This document shows, in pieces, positions 21,506 to 34,258 of a stretch of DNA of 64,000 nt. The notes beneath the pieces were generated by a model. The model was given only the letters and a program-made list of their open reading frames with translations, did not search any database and was not told the origin of the DNA. How positions within the stretch are numbered: the first letter of the stretch is position 1; the number at the start of each line of letters is the position of its first letter. The position numbers and the translations under genes are program-made. Origin of the DNA: Cyclotella cryptica. Its lineage: Eukaryota; Bacillariophyta; Thalassiosirophyceae; Thalassiosirales; Thalassiosiraceae. The DNA lies in assembly GCA_013187285.1 (NCBI GenBank), contig JABMIG010000329.1, forward strand, positions 54,273 through 118,272. Reading direction: 5' to 3'.

Positions 21506-24500
21506 CTACCGCCTTGCAGCTCCAAAGGGAGTGGTAACGCCACTAAAAGCAGGACATGGTGCCCCTGAGAATGGAGAAGCATTGCTAGCAGCTAGTGACC
21601 CAAAGGTGGTACCACTTGACCCAGAAAACCCTCCAAAACCTGCCGTGATGGATCCTCCATTGCCACTACTACCTGATACCCCACCCCCCAACACTGCTGG
21701 AGAGCCAAACGAAGGTGTTCCAAAGCTTGACCCTTGGACTGCTTGAGATCCAAATGTTGGTGCAGTAGAACACCCAAATCCTGAGGCAGGGGGTGTTGTA
21801 CTAGCATTTGATGCATTAACTCCAAACATAGCGGGGTCAACATTGTACTTGCGGGCAAGATTGAGGAACATCAATTCTTCTTTTCCTGCATATTTCGCAA
21901 GTGTTTTGTCAACTTCTCCCAACTTGCTCGGGTTGTGCGTTTGGTAGAAAGAGAGTAAAAGCTCTCGAGGATTTTGGCCGCCAAACTTGTTGCTCGATGG
22001 TCCTGAAGCTAAGGTTGTAGTATTTGTAGATCCAAATGGTGAACTTGAAAAGGTGGTTGAACCCTGACTGAGCAATCCAGCACCCGCTGCAGTGGTGCTT
22101 CCAAAGCCATCATTTGAAAACCCCGCACTACCGAATGGCGCTGCTGGCGCTGTTCCGCTCGTACCGAATGGAGTTTTCGATGCATTTTCAAATGGCGTTG
22201 ATGCCTGGGCCCCATATGAAGAGAATGGAGACTTGGGTTTGCCTTCATCTACTTTGCCGCCGAATGGAGAGGACGATTGATTTGCAGATGATGATGTGAA
22301 GGGTGAGGGAGATTTCGCAGCACTGGAAAAAGTTGATGCAAAACCTCCAAAAGAGCCAGATGATTGTGCTCCTTCTTGTGGAGTGTCACTCTCTAAAGGA
22401 TTTTTCGCGTTGTATTTTTGGGCGAGTTTTGAAAACATTTCAGCTTCTTTTCCTTTGTATTTCTGCAAATTATTGTTGACTTCAGACACCTTTGCTGGAT
22501 TGTGCTTCTGATAGAAATCAGTGAGAATCTTATGGTAGTCTTTGTGGTGTGTGGAGCTTTGGCTGCTTCTTGATGAAGTGGGAAACGTTGGGATGCCTGC
22601 TTTTGCTGTGGACGCAGATGATGACACAGATGCAGTACCAGCCCCTCCAAATGGTGAAGACCCCGAAGAGAACATGCCCCCAAAGCTAAAAGTGTCCGCC
22701 TTCTCTTTTGATGAGGACTGTTCTTCCTTGGGAGATAGAGGATGTGATTTGCTTTCTTTGGAATCATCACATTCACTGATCGCAGCCAGTGGCTTCGGAC
22801 CTAATGCAGAGAGAGAGAGGAAAGCGGAGCTAGATTCTTTGGTGCGAGGTTTAGCATCTGACCCGCAATCATCCTTTTTGCCTATTCCCGTAGGTGGGTT
22901 CGGAGGGGACAGTGACATTGGCGGAAATACAGCACAGGTTTCTTTAGTTTCGAATGCCTCTGTCTTCGTAGAAGAACTTGTCTTGAAACTCTGCAGAGGG
23001 TTACATGCATAGTATTTTCTTGATAACGATGCAAACATTTCCGATTCTTTTCCCTATTGCAGTCACAGCGAAGCAAACAAGACGACTACAATATTTAGAG
23101 TCATACAATAGGAATAGGAGACAAATTACGAACACACCTTGTATTTTGAAATCAAATTCGATGCTTCCCCTGAGCGGGCTGGATTGAAGACTTGCAAGAA
23201 AAGCGTTAGCAGTGCGAGGTTATTATTCTTGTCAACCGATGGAAGCCGAGAAAGAAATACTTCGTTGAGGGCGTTTGGCTGCTCGTACTTTTTCGCCTGC
23301 ATGGAAAATCGGGCACGAAGTTAGTTCACCGTTTATGTTGTGATTTAATCCAGTAAGGCCGACTTCGCACTCACCAGTGCCACAAACATTTCAGCCTCCT
23401 TTCCGCTATATTTTTGAAGATATTGGTCGACGTCACCGAGTTTCTCCGGCGCATTGACTTTGAAGAACTTTTTCAACACTTCTTCGTAATCAGTCGGACT
23501 TTTTTTGTCTTCAATTGACGCTGACTTGAGACCGTGGGGATCTAATGAAGATTGCTTGACGGTTCCCTGTGATAACGGTTTTGGGGCGGCAGAACTCATA
23601 GGAGGAAAAGCAGACGGGCTCGAAGAAGATAAACCTGACGCAGCCTTCGGAACGACATGTGTGAACGACGACATCTTCTCGGTTGACGAGTCCAAATGGT
23701 CGCGAGAAATAATATCACGCCCCTGGCAAGCTTTTCGGGCGTTGTTCCAAGTTTGGCTAGGATTAGATGTGAAAATATGCTTTAGAAAGTAGAGCAATCG
23801 TAGAAAAATGAAACTGTATCACAAAGGTCAACCTCACCTAATGCGGCCTTCGCTGCATCGGTTACATTAATTTCTTGTAAGTTCTTCGGGATGTTAAATT
23901 GGAGGGTGGATGAAGCGCTAGCCGACTTTGTGCTCCACTCTGCGCGGGCTTTCCTCCCTGCTATGGGAGAGGAGAAAAGAGTTTTGGCAACAGGTGAGGT
24001 GTTATGAACCACCTTCGTTGCAGGTGGTCTTGAGCTCGGCATAAGTTCGTTTTTACCCTTGGATTTCCAGTCGGGAATACCAATAGATCGCGTTGAAGAC
24101 CTCCGCTTAGCAAGGTAGAACAACTTGGCCGAATTGCATGGATGACTTTGCAGAGCAGATATGATGTCTCTCATCAAGGAGTTTTGCCCGACAATAGAGG
24201 AAATGGTGCTGGGTGTTTTTTTGTTCAGCGACGAAACGAAGTGTTTGGTGGGGAGAGGGGAAATACTTCTACGAACTGATGCGGAGGTCGGTGCCCTTTT
24301 TGTTCTTGAAACAGGAGTCAAGCGTGCACTATGCTTTGCTGACTCAGAGAGACTTGAAACTGATTGTTGCAAAGTTTCAGATGACGAATGAAGATCTCGT
24401 GCTCTATCATATTGTGCAGTGAGCGACCTAAAGATGGCATTGTTTGCAGTGAGAGATGTTTGGCGACGCGACGAAGGTTTCGGGAAAGACCACTGATTGA

Positions 24501-27500
24501 AGTATTCAGATGGGCGCAGTGGTTCTTGGTGATGGTTTGAAGACGACGAAAATATTTCGGTGTTTAGTGACAGGCACTGCTTGGTCATAAGTAGAAGATT
24601 TTGAACGTCGATACACTTTGACAGAATTCCGCGGCGTTTCATTTCTGCCTCCGCGTCCAAAGGTTCATTTCGCGCAGTGAACGAATGGTCCTTCTTTGAT
24701 ATCTGGTCATTGATGGAGTTCTTTGCTGCTTTATGCTGACGAAGTAAATCGTCTTCGACACTGAACAGATAAACCAACCTATTCCTTATGTCAGCATTCA
24801 GCTCACTGAGTTGATCAGCAAAAGATATTCTCTCTTGACAATGATGAGTGACTTTTTCAATTTTTGATTCAATGATAGAAGTTTTCGGATTAACCGGAAG
24901 ACAACGAGCGTCATAAAGTGAATTTCTAAACTGTGACACCTGCTCCCATAGTTGTTTCTCATAGTTGGAAAAAACAACATAAGAGGAAATTGAAACGATG
25001 GCAGATGGGGCTGCTTGCTTCTCCTGATTTATGATGGACATAGAAAAGGGCTTGGGGAATGCAGCTCCAGATGATGCGGGTGTGCTCTCCTCCTCCTTCT
25101 TTGGGGCACATGCAGCTGACCCAAATGGCTTTGGTGCTATGGCAGACATTGGAGGAAAAGACGAACTCATCGACGAGCTTGCTGAGGCTTCCTTCTTCGC
25201 GCCAAAAGAACTGAATGGAGTTGGTGATGACGCTGACATATGAGGAAAGCCCGAGCCAGGTGAGGCTGCAGATGATGAAAAGGGCTTAGCAGCCGATGCA
25301 CTCGTGGGAGGGAATGCAGCTCCAGATGATGCGGGTTTGTTCTCTTCCTTCTTCTTTGGGGCACATGCAGCTGACCCAAATGGCTTTGGTGCTATGGCTG
25401 ACATTGGAGGAAAAGACGAACTCATCGACGAGCTTGCTGAGGCTTCCTTCTTCGCGCCAAAAGAACTGAATGGAGTTGGTGATGACGCTGACACGGGAGG
25501 AAAGCCCGAGCCAGGTGAGGCTGCAGATGATGAAAAGGGCTTAGGAGCCGATGCACTCATGGGAGGGAATGCAGCTCCAGATGATGCGGGTTTGCTCTCT
25601 TCCTCCTTCTTTGGGGCAGATGCAGCTGACCCAAATGGCTTTGGTGCTATGGCTGACATTGGAGGAAAAGACGAACTCATCGACGAGCTTGCTGAGGCTT
25701 CCTCCTTCGCGCCAAAAGAACTGAATGGAGTTGGTGATGACGCTGACATATGAGGAAAGCCCGAGCCAGATGAGGCTGCAGATGATGAAAAGGGCTTAGG
25801 AGCCGATGCACTCATGGGAGGGAATGCAGCTCCAGATGATGCGGGTTTGCTCTCTTCCTCCTTCTTTGGGGCAGATGCAGCTGACCCAAATGGCTTTGGT
25901 GCTATGGCTGACATTGGAGGAAAAGACGAACTCGTCGACGAGCTTGCTGAGGCTTCCTCCTTCGCGCCAAAAGAACTGAATGGAGTTGGTGATGACGCTG
26001 ACATATGAGGAAAGCCCGAGCCAGATGAGGCTGCAGATGATGAAAAGGGCTTAGGAGCCGATGCACTCATGGGAGGGAATGCAGCGCCAGATGATGCGCG
26101 TTTGCTCTCTTCCTCCTTTTTTGGGGCAGATGCAGCTGACCCAAATGGCTTTGGTGCTATGGCTGACATTGGAGGAAAAGACGAACTCGTCGACGAGCTT
26201 GCTGAGGCTTCCTTCTTCGCGCCAAAAGAACTGAATGGAGTTGGTGATGACGCTGACATATGAGGAAAGCCCGAGCCAGATGAGGCTGCAGATGATGAAA
26301 AGAGCTTAGCAGCCGATGCACTCATGGGAGGGAATGCAGCTCCAGATGATGCGGGTTTGTTCTCTTCCTCCTTCTTTGGGGCAGATGTAGCTGACCCAAA
26401 TGGCTTTGGTGCTATGGCTGACATTGGAGGAAAAGACGAACTCATCGACGAGCTTGCTGAGGCTTCCTTCTTCGCGCAAAAAGAACTGAATGGGGTTGGT
26501 GATGCAGCAGACACAGGAGGAAAGCCCGAGCCAGATGAGGCTGCAGATGATGAAAAGGGCTTAGGAGCCGATGCACTCATGGGAGGGAATGCAGCGCCAG
26601 ATGATGCGGGTTTGCTCTCTTCCTCCTTCTTTGGGGCAGATGCAGCTGACCCAAATGGCTTTGGTGCTATGGCTGACATTGGAGGAAAAGACGTACTGAT
26701 GGACGAGCTTACTGAGGCTTCCTTCTTCGCGCCAAAAGAACTGAATGGAGTTGGTGATGACGCTGACATAGGAGGAAAGCCCGAGCCAGATGAGGCTGCA
26801 GATGATGAAAGGGGCTTAGGAGCCGATGCACTCATGGGAGGGAATGTAGCACCAGATGATGAGGCTTTGCTCTCTTGGTCCTTTGATGACTTGTAGGCCC
26901 CTGTCGCTCCAAAAGTGAATCCTCCGCTACTGATAACAGTCGTGGCCAAACTTGAATCCTTCTCTGCTTGACGGGTCTCCTTCTTTGACGCTTCCGCTGC
27001 AGGAGCAGGCGCAACGAATGAAAACCCACCTGCTCCAATACCGCCCGATCCTGTCACGCCAAAAGAAAATCCACCTGCACCAATGCTTCCAACAGATGGC
27101 GTGGCCGTTGCGCTACCTGTAACAGGTGTGCTGCCCTCCTCGCCTGCCTTGGCCGTCTCACAAGCAGCGCAGGCTTTTGCGGAAGCGGCATTTGTTACCA
27201 TACATACTTCACATTTCCACGACCCCTCCTCGGATGCCTTGAACCTTGATCCCCAGCCCTCAGCTCCACTTGTAGCATCTGAGGTGTTCGGAACATAAGG
27301 TTCAGACTCGTCCCCGCTGCCCTCACCTACTGATTCACTGTCGCCATCGCCGAACAGCCATTCCACGTACCAGTCCACAAAAGCTTTCTTCGTTATGATT
27401 CTATCGCCACTTGACGAATCTAAAGTGCTGATCTTCTTGATCGTTCGGAGATGCTCCTCCTCGCAATAGGTCGTCCCCAATGATTCAATTAGCTTGCCAA

Positions 27501-30500
27501 AGTCGGAAGCTAAGATGCTGTCGGAATCAACCCGGCAACTCCAACAAAAGCATTCGCAGCATTATCCCGTTCTTCGGCAAGTTCGCTATCATTCGACGAT
27601 TCGTCATCCTTCTTATTCACAAGGTCACAGTACCATTTGATGAAGGCATTCCTTTCGATCTTGCCACTTTGAGATGGGTCCACCAGGGACAGCTGATGCT
27701 CCAATTCATCCCCATGAAAGCCTTCGCCAATCTCATCGATTAGCGTCGCAAAGTTAAATGCATGAAGATAACTGTCGCATCCTTCAGTCGCGGCCAGGAC
27801 GCTCTGGAAGACCTTTGATGCCTTCTCGCCGGGAGCTGTCTTGAGGGGGTTCGTTGTTTCTTCGTCCTGGTTTACCACTGCAGACTTATCTGCATTTGTC
27901 TTGCTGACCTCGGTCGCTCCAAAAGTGAATCCTCCGCTACTGATAACAGTCGTGGCCAAACTTGAATCCTTCTCTGCTTGACGGGTCTCCTTCTTTGGCG
28001 CTTCCGCTGCAGGAGCAGGCGCAACGAATGAAAACCCACCTGCTCCAATACCGCCCGATCCTGTCACGCCAAAAGAAAATCCACCTGCACCAATGCTTCC
28101 AACAGATGGCGTGGCCGTTGCGCTACCTGTAACAGGTGTGCTGCCCTCCTCGCCTGCCTTGGCCGTCTCACAAGCAGCGCAGGCTTTTGCGGAAGCGGCA
28201 TTTGTTACCATACATACTTCACATTTCCACGACCCCTCCTCGGATGCCTTGAACCTTGATCCCCAGCCTTCAGCTCCACTTGTAGCATCTGAGGTGTTCG
28301 GAACATAAGGTTCAGACTCGTCCCCGCTGCCCTCACCTACTGATTCACTGTCGCCATCGCCGAACAGCCATTCCACGTACCAGTCCACAAAAGCTTTCTT
28401 CGTTATGATTCTATCGCCACTTGACGAATCTAAAGTGCTGATCTTCTTGATCGTTCGGAGATGCTCCTCCTCGCAATAGGTCGTCCCCAATGATTCAATT
28501 AGCTTGCCAAAGTCGGAAGCTAAGATGCTGTCGGAATCAACCCCGGCAACTCCAACAAAAGCATTCGCAGCATTATCCCGTTCTTCGGCAACTTCGCTAT
28601 CATTCGACGATTCGTCATCCTTCTTATTCACAAGGTCACAGTACCATTTGATGAAGGCATTCCTTTCGATCTTGCCACTTTGAGATGGGTCCACCAGGGA
28701 CAGCTGATGCTCCAATTCATCCCCATGAAAGCCTTCGCCAATCTCATCGATTAGCGTCGCAAAGTTAAATGCATGAAGATAACTGTCGCATCCTTCAGTC
28801 GCGGCCAGGACGCTCTGGAAGACCTTTGATGCCTTCTCGCCGGGAGCTGTCTTGAGGGGGTTCGTTGTTTCTTCGTCCTGGTTTACCACTGCAGACTTAT
28901 CTGCATTTGTCTTGCTGACCTCGGTCGCTCCAAAAGTGAATCCTCCGCTACTGATAACAGTCGTGGCCAAACTTGAATCCTTCTCTGCTTGACGGGTCTC
29001 CTTCTTTGGCGCTTCCGCTGCAGGAGCAGGCGCAACGAATGAAAACCCACCTGCTCCAATACCGCCCGATCCTGTCACGCCAAAAGAAAATCCACCTGCA
29101 CCAATGCTTCCAACAGATGGCGTGGCCGTTGCGCTACCTGTAACAGGTGTGCTGCCCTCCTCGCCTGCCTTGGCCGTCTCACAAGCAGCGCAGGCTTTTG
29201 CGGAAGCGGCATTTGTTACCATACATACTTCACATTTCCACGACCCTCCTCGGATGCCTTGAACCTTGATCCCCAGCCTTCAGCTCCACTTGTAGCATCT
29301 GAGGTGTTCGGAACATAAGGTTCAGACTCGTCCCCGCTGCCCTCACCTACTGATTCACTGTCGCCATCGCCGAACAGCCATTCCACGTACCAGTCCACAA
29401 AAGCTTTCTTCGTTATGATTCTATCGCCACTTGACGAATCTAAAGTGCTGATCTTCTTGATCGTTCGGAGATGCTCCTCCTCGCAATAGGTCGTCCCCAA
29501 TGATTCAATTAGCTTGCCAAAGTCGGAAGCTAAGATGCTGTCGGAATCAACCCTGGCAACGCCAACAAAAGCATTCGCAGCATTATCCCGTTCTTCGGCA
29601 ACTTCGCTATCATTCGACGATTCGTCATCCTTCTTATTCACAAGGTCACAGTACCATTTGATGAAAGCATTCCTTTCGATCTTGCCACTTTGAGATGGGT
29701 CCACCAGGGACAGCTGATGCTCCAATTCATCCCCATGAAAGCCTTCGCCAATCTCATCGATTAGCGTCGCAAAGTTAAATGCATGAAGATAACTGTCGCA
29801 TCCTTCAGTCGCGGCGAGGACGCTCTGGAAGACCTTTGATGCCTTCTCGCCGGGAGCTGTCTTGAGGAGGTTCGTTGTTTCTTCCTCTATGTTCGGTGCT
29901 AGCTTGTTGACGTTTTTCCTATTTTCAAACAGGTTCTTATGGGTAATTGACAACGTACTGCTAGATCCGAATTCTCCACTTTTTCCAAATGCTTCGGATT
30001 GATTTGATTTTGTAGTAACGCCCTGATTCATTCCAGCATCATTACCGGAAGCAAATCCTTCAGTCGCACTTCCAAAGCTAAAACTAGGTGGTTCTGTAGC
30101 AGATCCAAAGGGCGGAGCTATTGGAATGTCCTTTTTAGTGGGCATTAGTGCTTTATCATTTTGCTGAGGTTTCGATTGATTATCGTCCCCGAATCCGCTC
30201 GATGCAGATGACTGTTTAATGTCACCAAATCCAATAAACCCTCCAAAAGTTGAAAAGGCTGTTGTCCCGAATGCCGTACTCGCACTGGTAGAACCAAACA
30301 CAGAAGCAGAGCTTCCGGGTTCTCGGGGCTGCTTGACGGTTGATAAAGTGGGTCCTCCTAAAGTTGAGGGAGACCCAAATGTAGCTCCACCGGTTGATCC
30401 GAAGGAGAAGCCTCCTGCGATTGAGCCGGATCCTAAACCAGCTTTAGGAGGAGTCATGGTAGAAGCGGTAGAAGAAGGCTGGAATGAAAAGGAAGGTTGA

Positions 30501-32425
30501 GCGAAAGTGAAAGACGGGGCTGTAAACCCTGAACCAAATGCTGGTGGCTTCTTGGGTTCCTCTTTTTCCGCGTCCGTCGGTCCATCCAGCTCGTCCGAAG
30601 ATGACTTCAAGTCATCTTCTTGATAGTCTGAATCATCACTGTCAGAGGCGTCATCATGACCACGTCCTGCAGGAGCTTCGTTTTCAACTTGGTCAAGTCC
30701 CAAGTCCAAACCAGAGAGGATACATTTTCCGGCCGGTTCCGCCTGGACACCATTGTTACTTTCGTGTCTTTCTGCTGTAGTCATTGGCAAGAAAGATGCA
30801 ATACTCACAGAGGAAGCAATAATAGGTGAGCACAGCTCATCCCAACTTTGTTGTTTGTCATCACCACCCTCACTCAATCTAGAAAAATAATCTTGACCGA
30901 TTCCCCGATAATATGGGGCAAAGGTTGACAGTCGTCCATCCGTGCTCGCCAGCATGGGAAAGGGATACAACTTCGTCTGACCCTCCGGTGAGATCAATGA
31001 GAGCATAACAACAGTCAAACCCATCAAATACAAAAATTCATCATCCTCGTCTGTGGGACACATCATTTGATGTCCCTCTGCAAGATCCAAGATGCTCCAT
31101 CCTCCATTTTGTTCGGAGAGAAGGACAACATCACTGCCGACGTTGCACCCTACCAACAGCATGGAAGAGGGAGATGGATTGCAAGGCAATGCCACCGTGT
31201 GAAACGCATGTCGTCCACCATTTGGAATGGAAAAGAATGGCACCACATCCCCGAGTTCCGACCATGTCCACGACAAAGAATCAAGGGGAGAATCTTCCTG
31301 GCTGTCAATACTCGCCACAAGAAAATTAGCCTGATGCTCGTTTGGATCATCTTCCTCATCTTCATCCTCTTCGTTCTCCATGTCAACAATAACACGAGTG
31401 AATCCCACTGCAAGCGAACTGGGAGTGAACCAGTGGAGGTGTGATACTTGCCACAATGGCATATTCGGATTTTCTTCTTCTTCCAGATTGAACAATGGAT
31501 GTTCTACAAAGTTCATCTTTTTCCCCGTGGAAGACGATTCGAGTATGCCCACGGTGCCTTTATTGGTACCAACGGCAATATGTAATATATCAGCCGCTTC
31601 CGCCAGGGGACGCGCCGAAGCACAAGTCACCTGCGTTTTTATTTCATCTGCATTGTCATTTTCAAAATCTGCGTCACTCAAAGGCCAGTAATTCAGCGAT
31701 GAAGAGACATCCAAAGTCGAAGCATCCATCCAAAGCGCCTTAGTTTCCCCTGCCCATTCCACTACCGCAAGAAAAGAATGTCGAATGAATTCGAGCGAGT
31801 GAAACTTGAACATCATCGTCGTTATGGCGCCGCCCTCTTGATTTTCAACGGCTTCTCGCGAAGAATCGGGATTCTCCTCGCTCCATCTCCGTTCAATCAT
31901 GGAACCGTCGGGATTATACTGCACATCGTAATGCAATCCATGAACTCCATGAATGGAGTTCATGAATGAATGAAGGCTGCATTCCCATCGTTTCGTGAAT
32001 TGTACAGATCCAACTTGGAGGTTGTTGTGAGTATTGAACAGTGCGTCAAGGCAGAGGAGGGATCCGTCGAACCCCCCCAGCAAGACCAGTCGTCCGTCGG
32101 GAGTACAGGCAATTCGCATAACTTTGCGTTGCACGGCGAACGATCCGAGCAGGACGATAGCCCCTCCGTCAATTTCGACATGGCCTTCTTCATCTCCTCC
32201 GACATCGGAAGCCTGGGGGAGGGAGGGAGGAGAAATCAGCACGGCCTGCACGACTTGTTGTCCATCCACGAATCGAAACGCGACGCCGCGTAGTTGAGGA
32301 CAAGGCGAGGAGGGGGCGCAGAGCGTCATCCGGCCGTGGGCGGAGGGTTTTTTGTTGCCGCCGGCTCCGTCGGGGGCGGAGAGGGTGGCGAATGGGAGGA
32401 TGGAGAGGGCTTCGGATGGATCCAT
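21506..32425 (-). CDS. Giant Nup214/Nup159-like FG nucleoporin
   Basis: The gene starts at ATG 32425 and has four exons: 32425-23833, 23722-23375, 23296-23138 and 23053-21506. Introns are 110, 78 and 84 nt; the last two keep frame and have GT-AG ends. The product is about 3,550 residues. Residues 1 to about 530 look like a WD-type beta-propeller (for example PDGRLVLLGGFDGSLLCLD). FG/SFGS-rich stretches follow. Next come three 337-residue blocks, each with two degenerate EF-hand-like segments and a RanBP2-type zinc finger (W-x-C-x2-C-x10-C-x2-C). Then come seven 85-residue FPPMSA blocks, a coiled coil near 24560-24980, and four helical repeats of the type FYxKHNPxKxxEVdxxLxKYxGKExxMF. Propeller plus FG plus coiled coil fits the cytoplasmic-side nucleoporin that positions mRNA export factors. 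Two one-base deficits (near 27531 and 29244, in C-runs inside near-identical repeats) break the frame and look like assembly errors. Confidence 0.75.
25031..26890 (-). repeat. Seven 255-bp tandem repeats coding 85-residue FPPMSA blocks
   Basis: The period is exactly 255 bp (landmarks at 25304, 25559, 25814, 26069, 26324, 26579 and 26834). Each 85-residue block carries three variants of F-P-[PH]-M-S-A-x-[AS]-P-x-P-F followed by SSFG, FGS or FSS, separated by KKEEESKP-type charged linkers. Some 21 such motifs are present. Phenylalanines are embedded in a longer conserved motif, not in plain FG dipeptides. Confidence 0.93.
26895..29885 (-). repeat. Three 1011-bp tandem repeats coding EF-hand-like plus RanBP2 zinc-finger block
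   Basis: Landmarks recur at 27191, 28201 and 29212 (zinc-finger end) and at 27850, 28861 and 29871 (block start). The true period is 1011 bp, or 337 codons. The copies are nearly identical by eye, so expansion was recent or is maintained by conversion. Each block contains ATEGCDSYLHAFNFATLIDE, a loop DPSQSGKIERNAF that lacks the usual acidic residue 12, a second loop DSSSGDRII, and the zinc finger WKCEVC...CAAC. The last copy runs directly into the FPPMSA array. Confidence 0.9.
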
Positions 32426-33606
32426 TGTCCAATGTCGATGTCGTTGTCGATGCTGTTTTCGATGTCGCGGTGGGAGGCGATTAGTGTCTTATTGTGTTCG
32501 TTGAGCTTTTGTTTTGTATTCGAAGAAGATGGTATTTACAAATTAATACTTTGGTTCGAATTGAAACAAGGCAGAACAGCGCTGTGAGTAGGTATGAGAC
32601 GGGAGCTGTAAATAACGTCGACATAGCTGACGGACGCCGTCGTCGGGTCGCGCAGAGCACAAGTTGTGACGACTAGCACGTCGGTGACAGTCCCGGGCTA
32701 GTCAACAAAATTTACGATCACAAGCATTAAGGGTTTCGTCAGCTTCGCTTTGGAACTCCTCTTACCTCTAGCTAGTTCATGAAGTTCACGTTGTCCATCC
32801 GTTGTTAGACGTCAGGGGGCCATCGACCCAGATCATGCATCATTGCGATTGAGCGCGGTCATGTAGTCGCCAAGCCATCCCGCGGTCCACAAAACGGTCC
32901 CAGTCATGGCATGATAGCTCATGATAGCATGGGCAACAGTGTACGTAGAGGACACCATAATAATACCAACGATAGTCCTATATGTAGTATGTAGGGCATG
33001 CATGTACAGACATCTAACAAAACTGAGGCCTCTTTCAAGTTGTTGGGTTCAAACATTCAAGAAAGCATAGGCGGAAGGCAAGATCACATGAGTTGTTAAC
33101 ACATTGTTGCTTTCTCCGGTGCATACTGATACTGAAATACGTCAAACTGTAGATTAGAGCTCAATTACCTCAGCTTCTCATGGTAAACTCAAAGTTGCGC
33201 CTGAATCTCTGTTTAACCGAGATCCAGGTGTAGCTCTTGGATCGACCTGAATGCCAATATTCATTTCAATGATTGGTCTTCAATATTTTGTTACTATGAT
33301 ATGTAGAAAATGCTCGGACACACTGAATTTTTTGCGCCACTGCGTTGAAAATTATTACATTTTAATTTTTCAGTTTCATTAACACTGTCCTCGTCATTAA
33401 TCTTACCCATGATATTTCAAGGTTATGTTAAGACTAGTTCTATATGTTATTTCAAGGTTATGTTAGGATTAGTAAACCAGGGGTTGATATGGATGGTGTT
33501 GTGTGCAAATCACGCATCACACACTACACCATTACACACAGCCTATTAATAATCAACGCTAAAGGTAAAAACTCATTATATCTCGTGACAGTCAACCAAC
33601 GTAATT
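32426..33606. other. Upstream region of the nucleoporin gene
   Basis: No convincing gene is seen. A GC-rich stretch lies at 32426-32690 next to the start codon, and AT-rich sequence follows. A 26-bp word TATTTCAAGGTTATGTTA(A/G)GA is duplicated at about 33412 and 33449. No core promoter motif can be assigned. Confidence 0.4.
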
Positions 33607-33898
33607 TCCCTCCACCATTGTTCAATGCTGTCGCTACACTGACAGTAAAAATTTTAAATCAAGGCTGACATATTTCAACAAACCAATTCTAGCGATTCCC
33701 TCTCAAGAATTCCCGTTACAAGATGACCTTATCCGTTGGCGGCTTGGCAAGTACGCTGACATGTTTATCTATCATGTGCCAGTATATTTTGATGAACTTG
33801 ATGTGACACTAGTGATTTCACGCCACTTTGGAATTGAAATGGTGCGGATCCATAAAGTCTCGAAATGGAATCAATTTTTTCAAGCCATGTGGTGGTGA
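33607..33898 (+). CDS. Unidentified open frame, about 96 codons, no ATG start
   Basis: An open stretch between stops contains DDLIRWRLGKYADMFIYHV and HKVSKWNQFFQAMWW before TGA at 33896. Its amino-acid composition is protein-like, unlike its neighbours, and it begins without an ATG, so it may be an exon or a fragment of a decayed gene. I recognise no family. It lies just before the large satellite array. Confidence 0.25.
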
Positions 33899-34207
33899 CG
33901 AAGTCGTTCGCTGACTTTTGTGACAAACCACTCTTCCGTGGAGGTTTGAGTTATCAGGTGACTCGTTGAAATTTTGTTGTTAATTAAACTCAAACCATAG
34001 TGGAGCATCTGTACATTCGGTTCCTGCGGAGTTTCAGAGGCACTCTCAACCCGTTACGAAATGGTTAGTTCAACGCAATGAGACCCCACGCCACTTGCCT
34101 CCTTCGTCCGACACCAAGATGTCTATCACGGCCATCCGTCCGTCAGCCATGCTCGGCCATGGACTAATCAAGATTATCGTCATTGCTATCTAAGCCAACA
34201 GTCATTG

Positions 34208-34258
34208 TCCATTGTCCATGGTCCATGGTCCATGGTCCATGGTCCATGGTCCATGGTC
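34208..34258. repeat. (TCCATGG)n heptamer tract, first of the array
   Basis: Six or seven head-to-tail TCCATGG units, each holding the palindrome CCATGG. Later satellite units retain one to five copies at the same place, for example near 35448, 37710 and 49891. Confidence 0.85.

Noticed and set aside
25304-26896. Plus-strand open frames with repeated MGGNAAPDDAG / ELNGVGDDAD blocks
   Set aside because: They are the antisense of the 255-bp coding repeat. A period divisible by three keeps all frames open once one unit is open, and the minus-strand product fits the nucleoporin on both sides.
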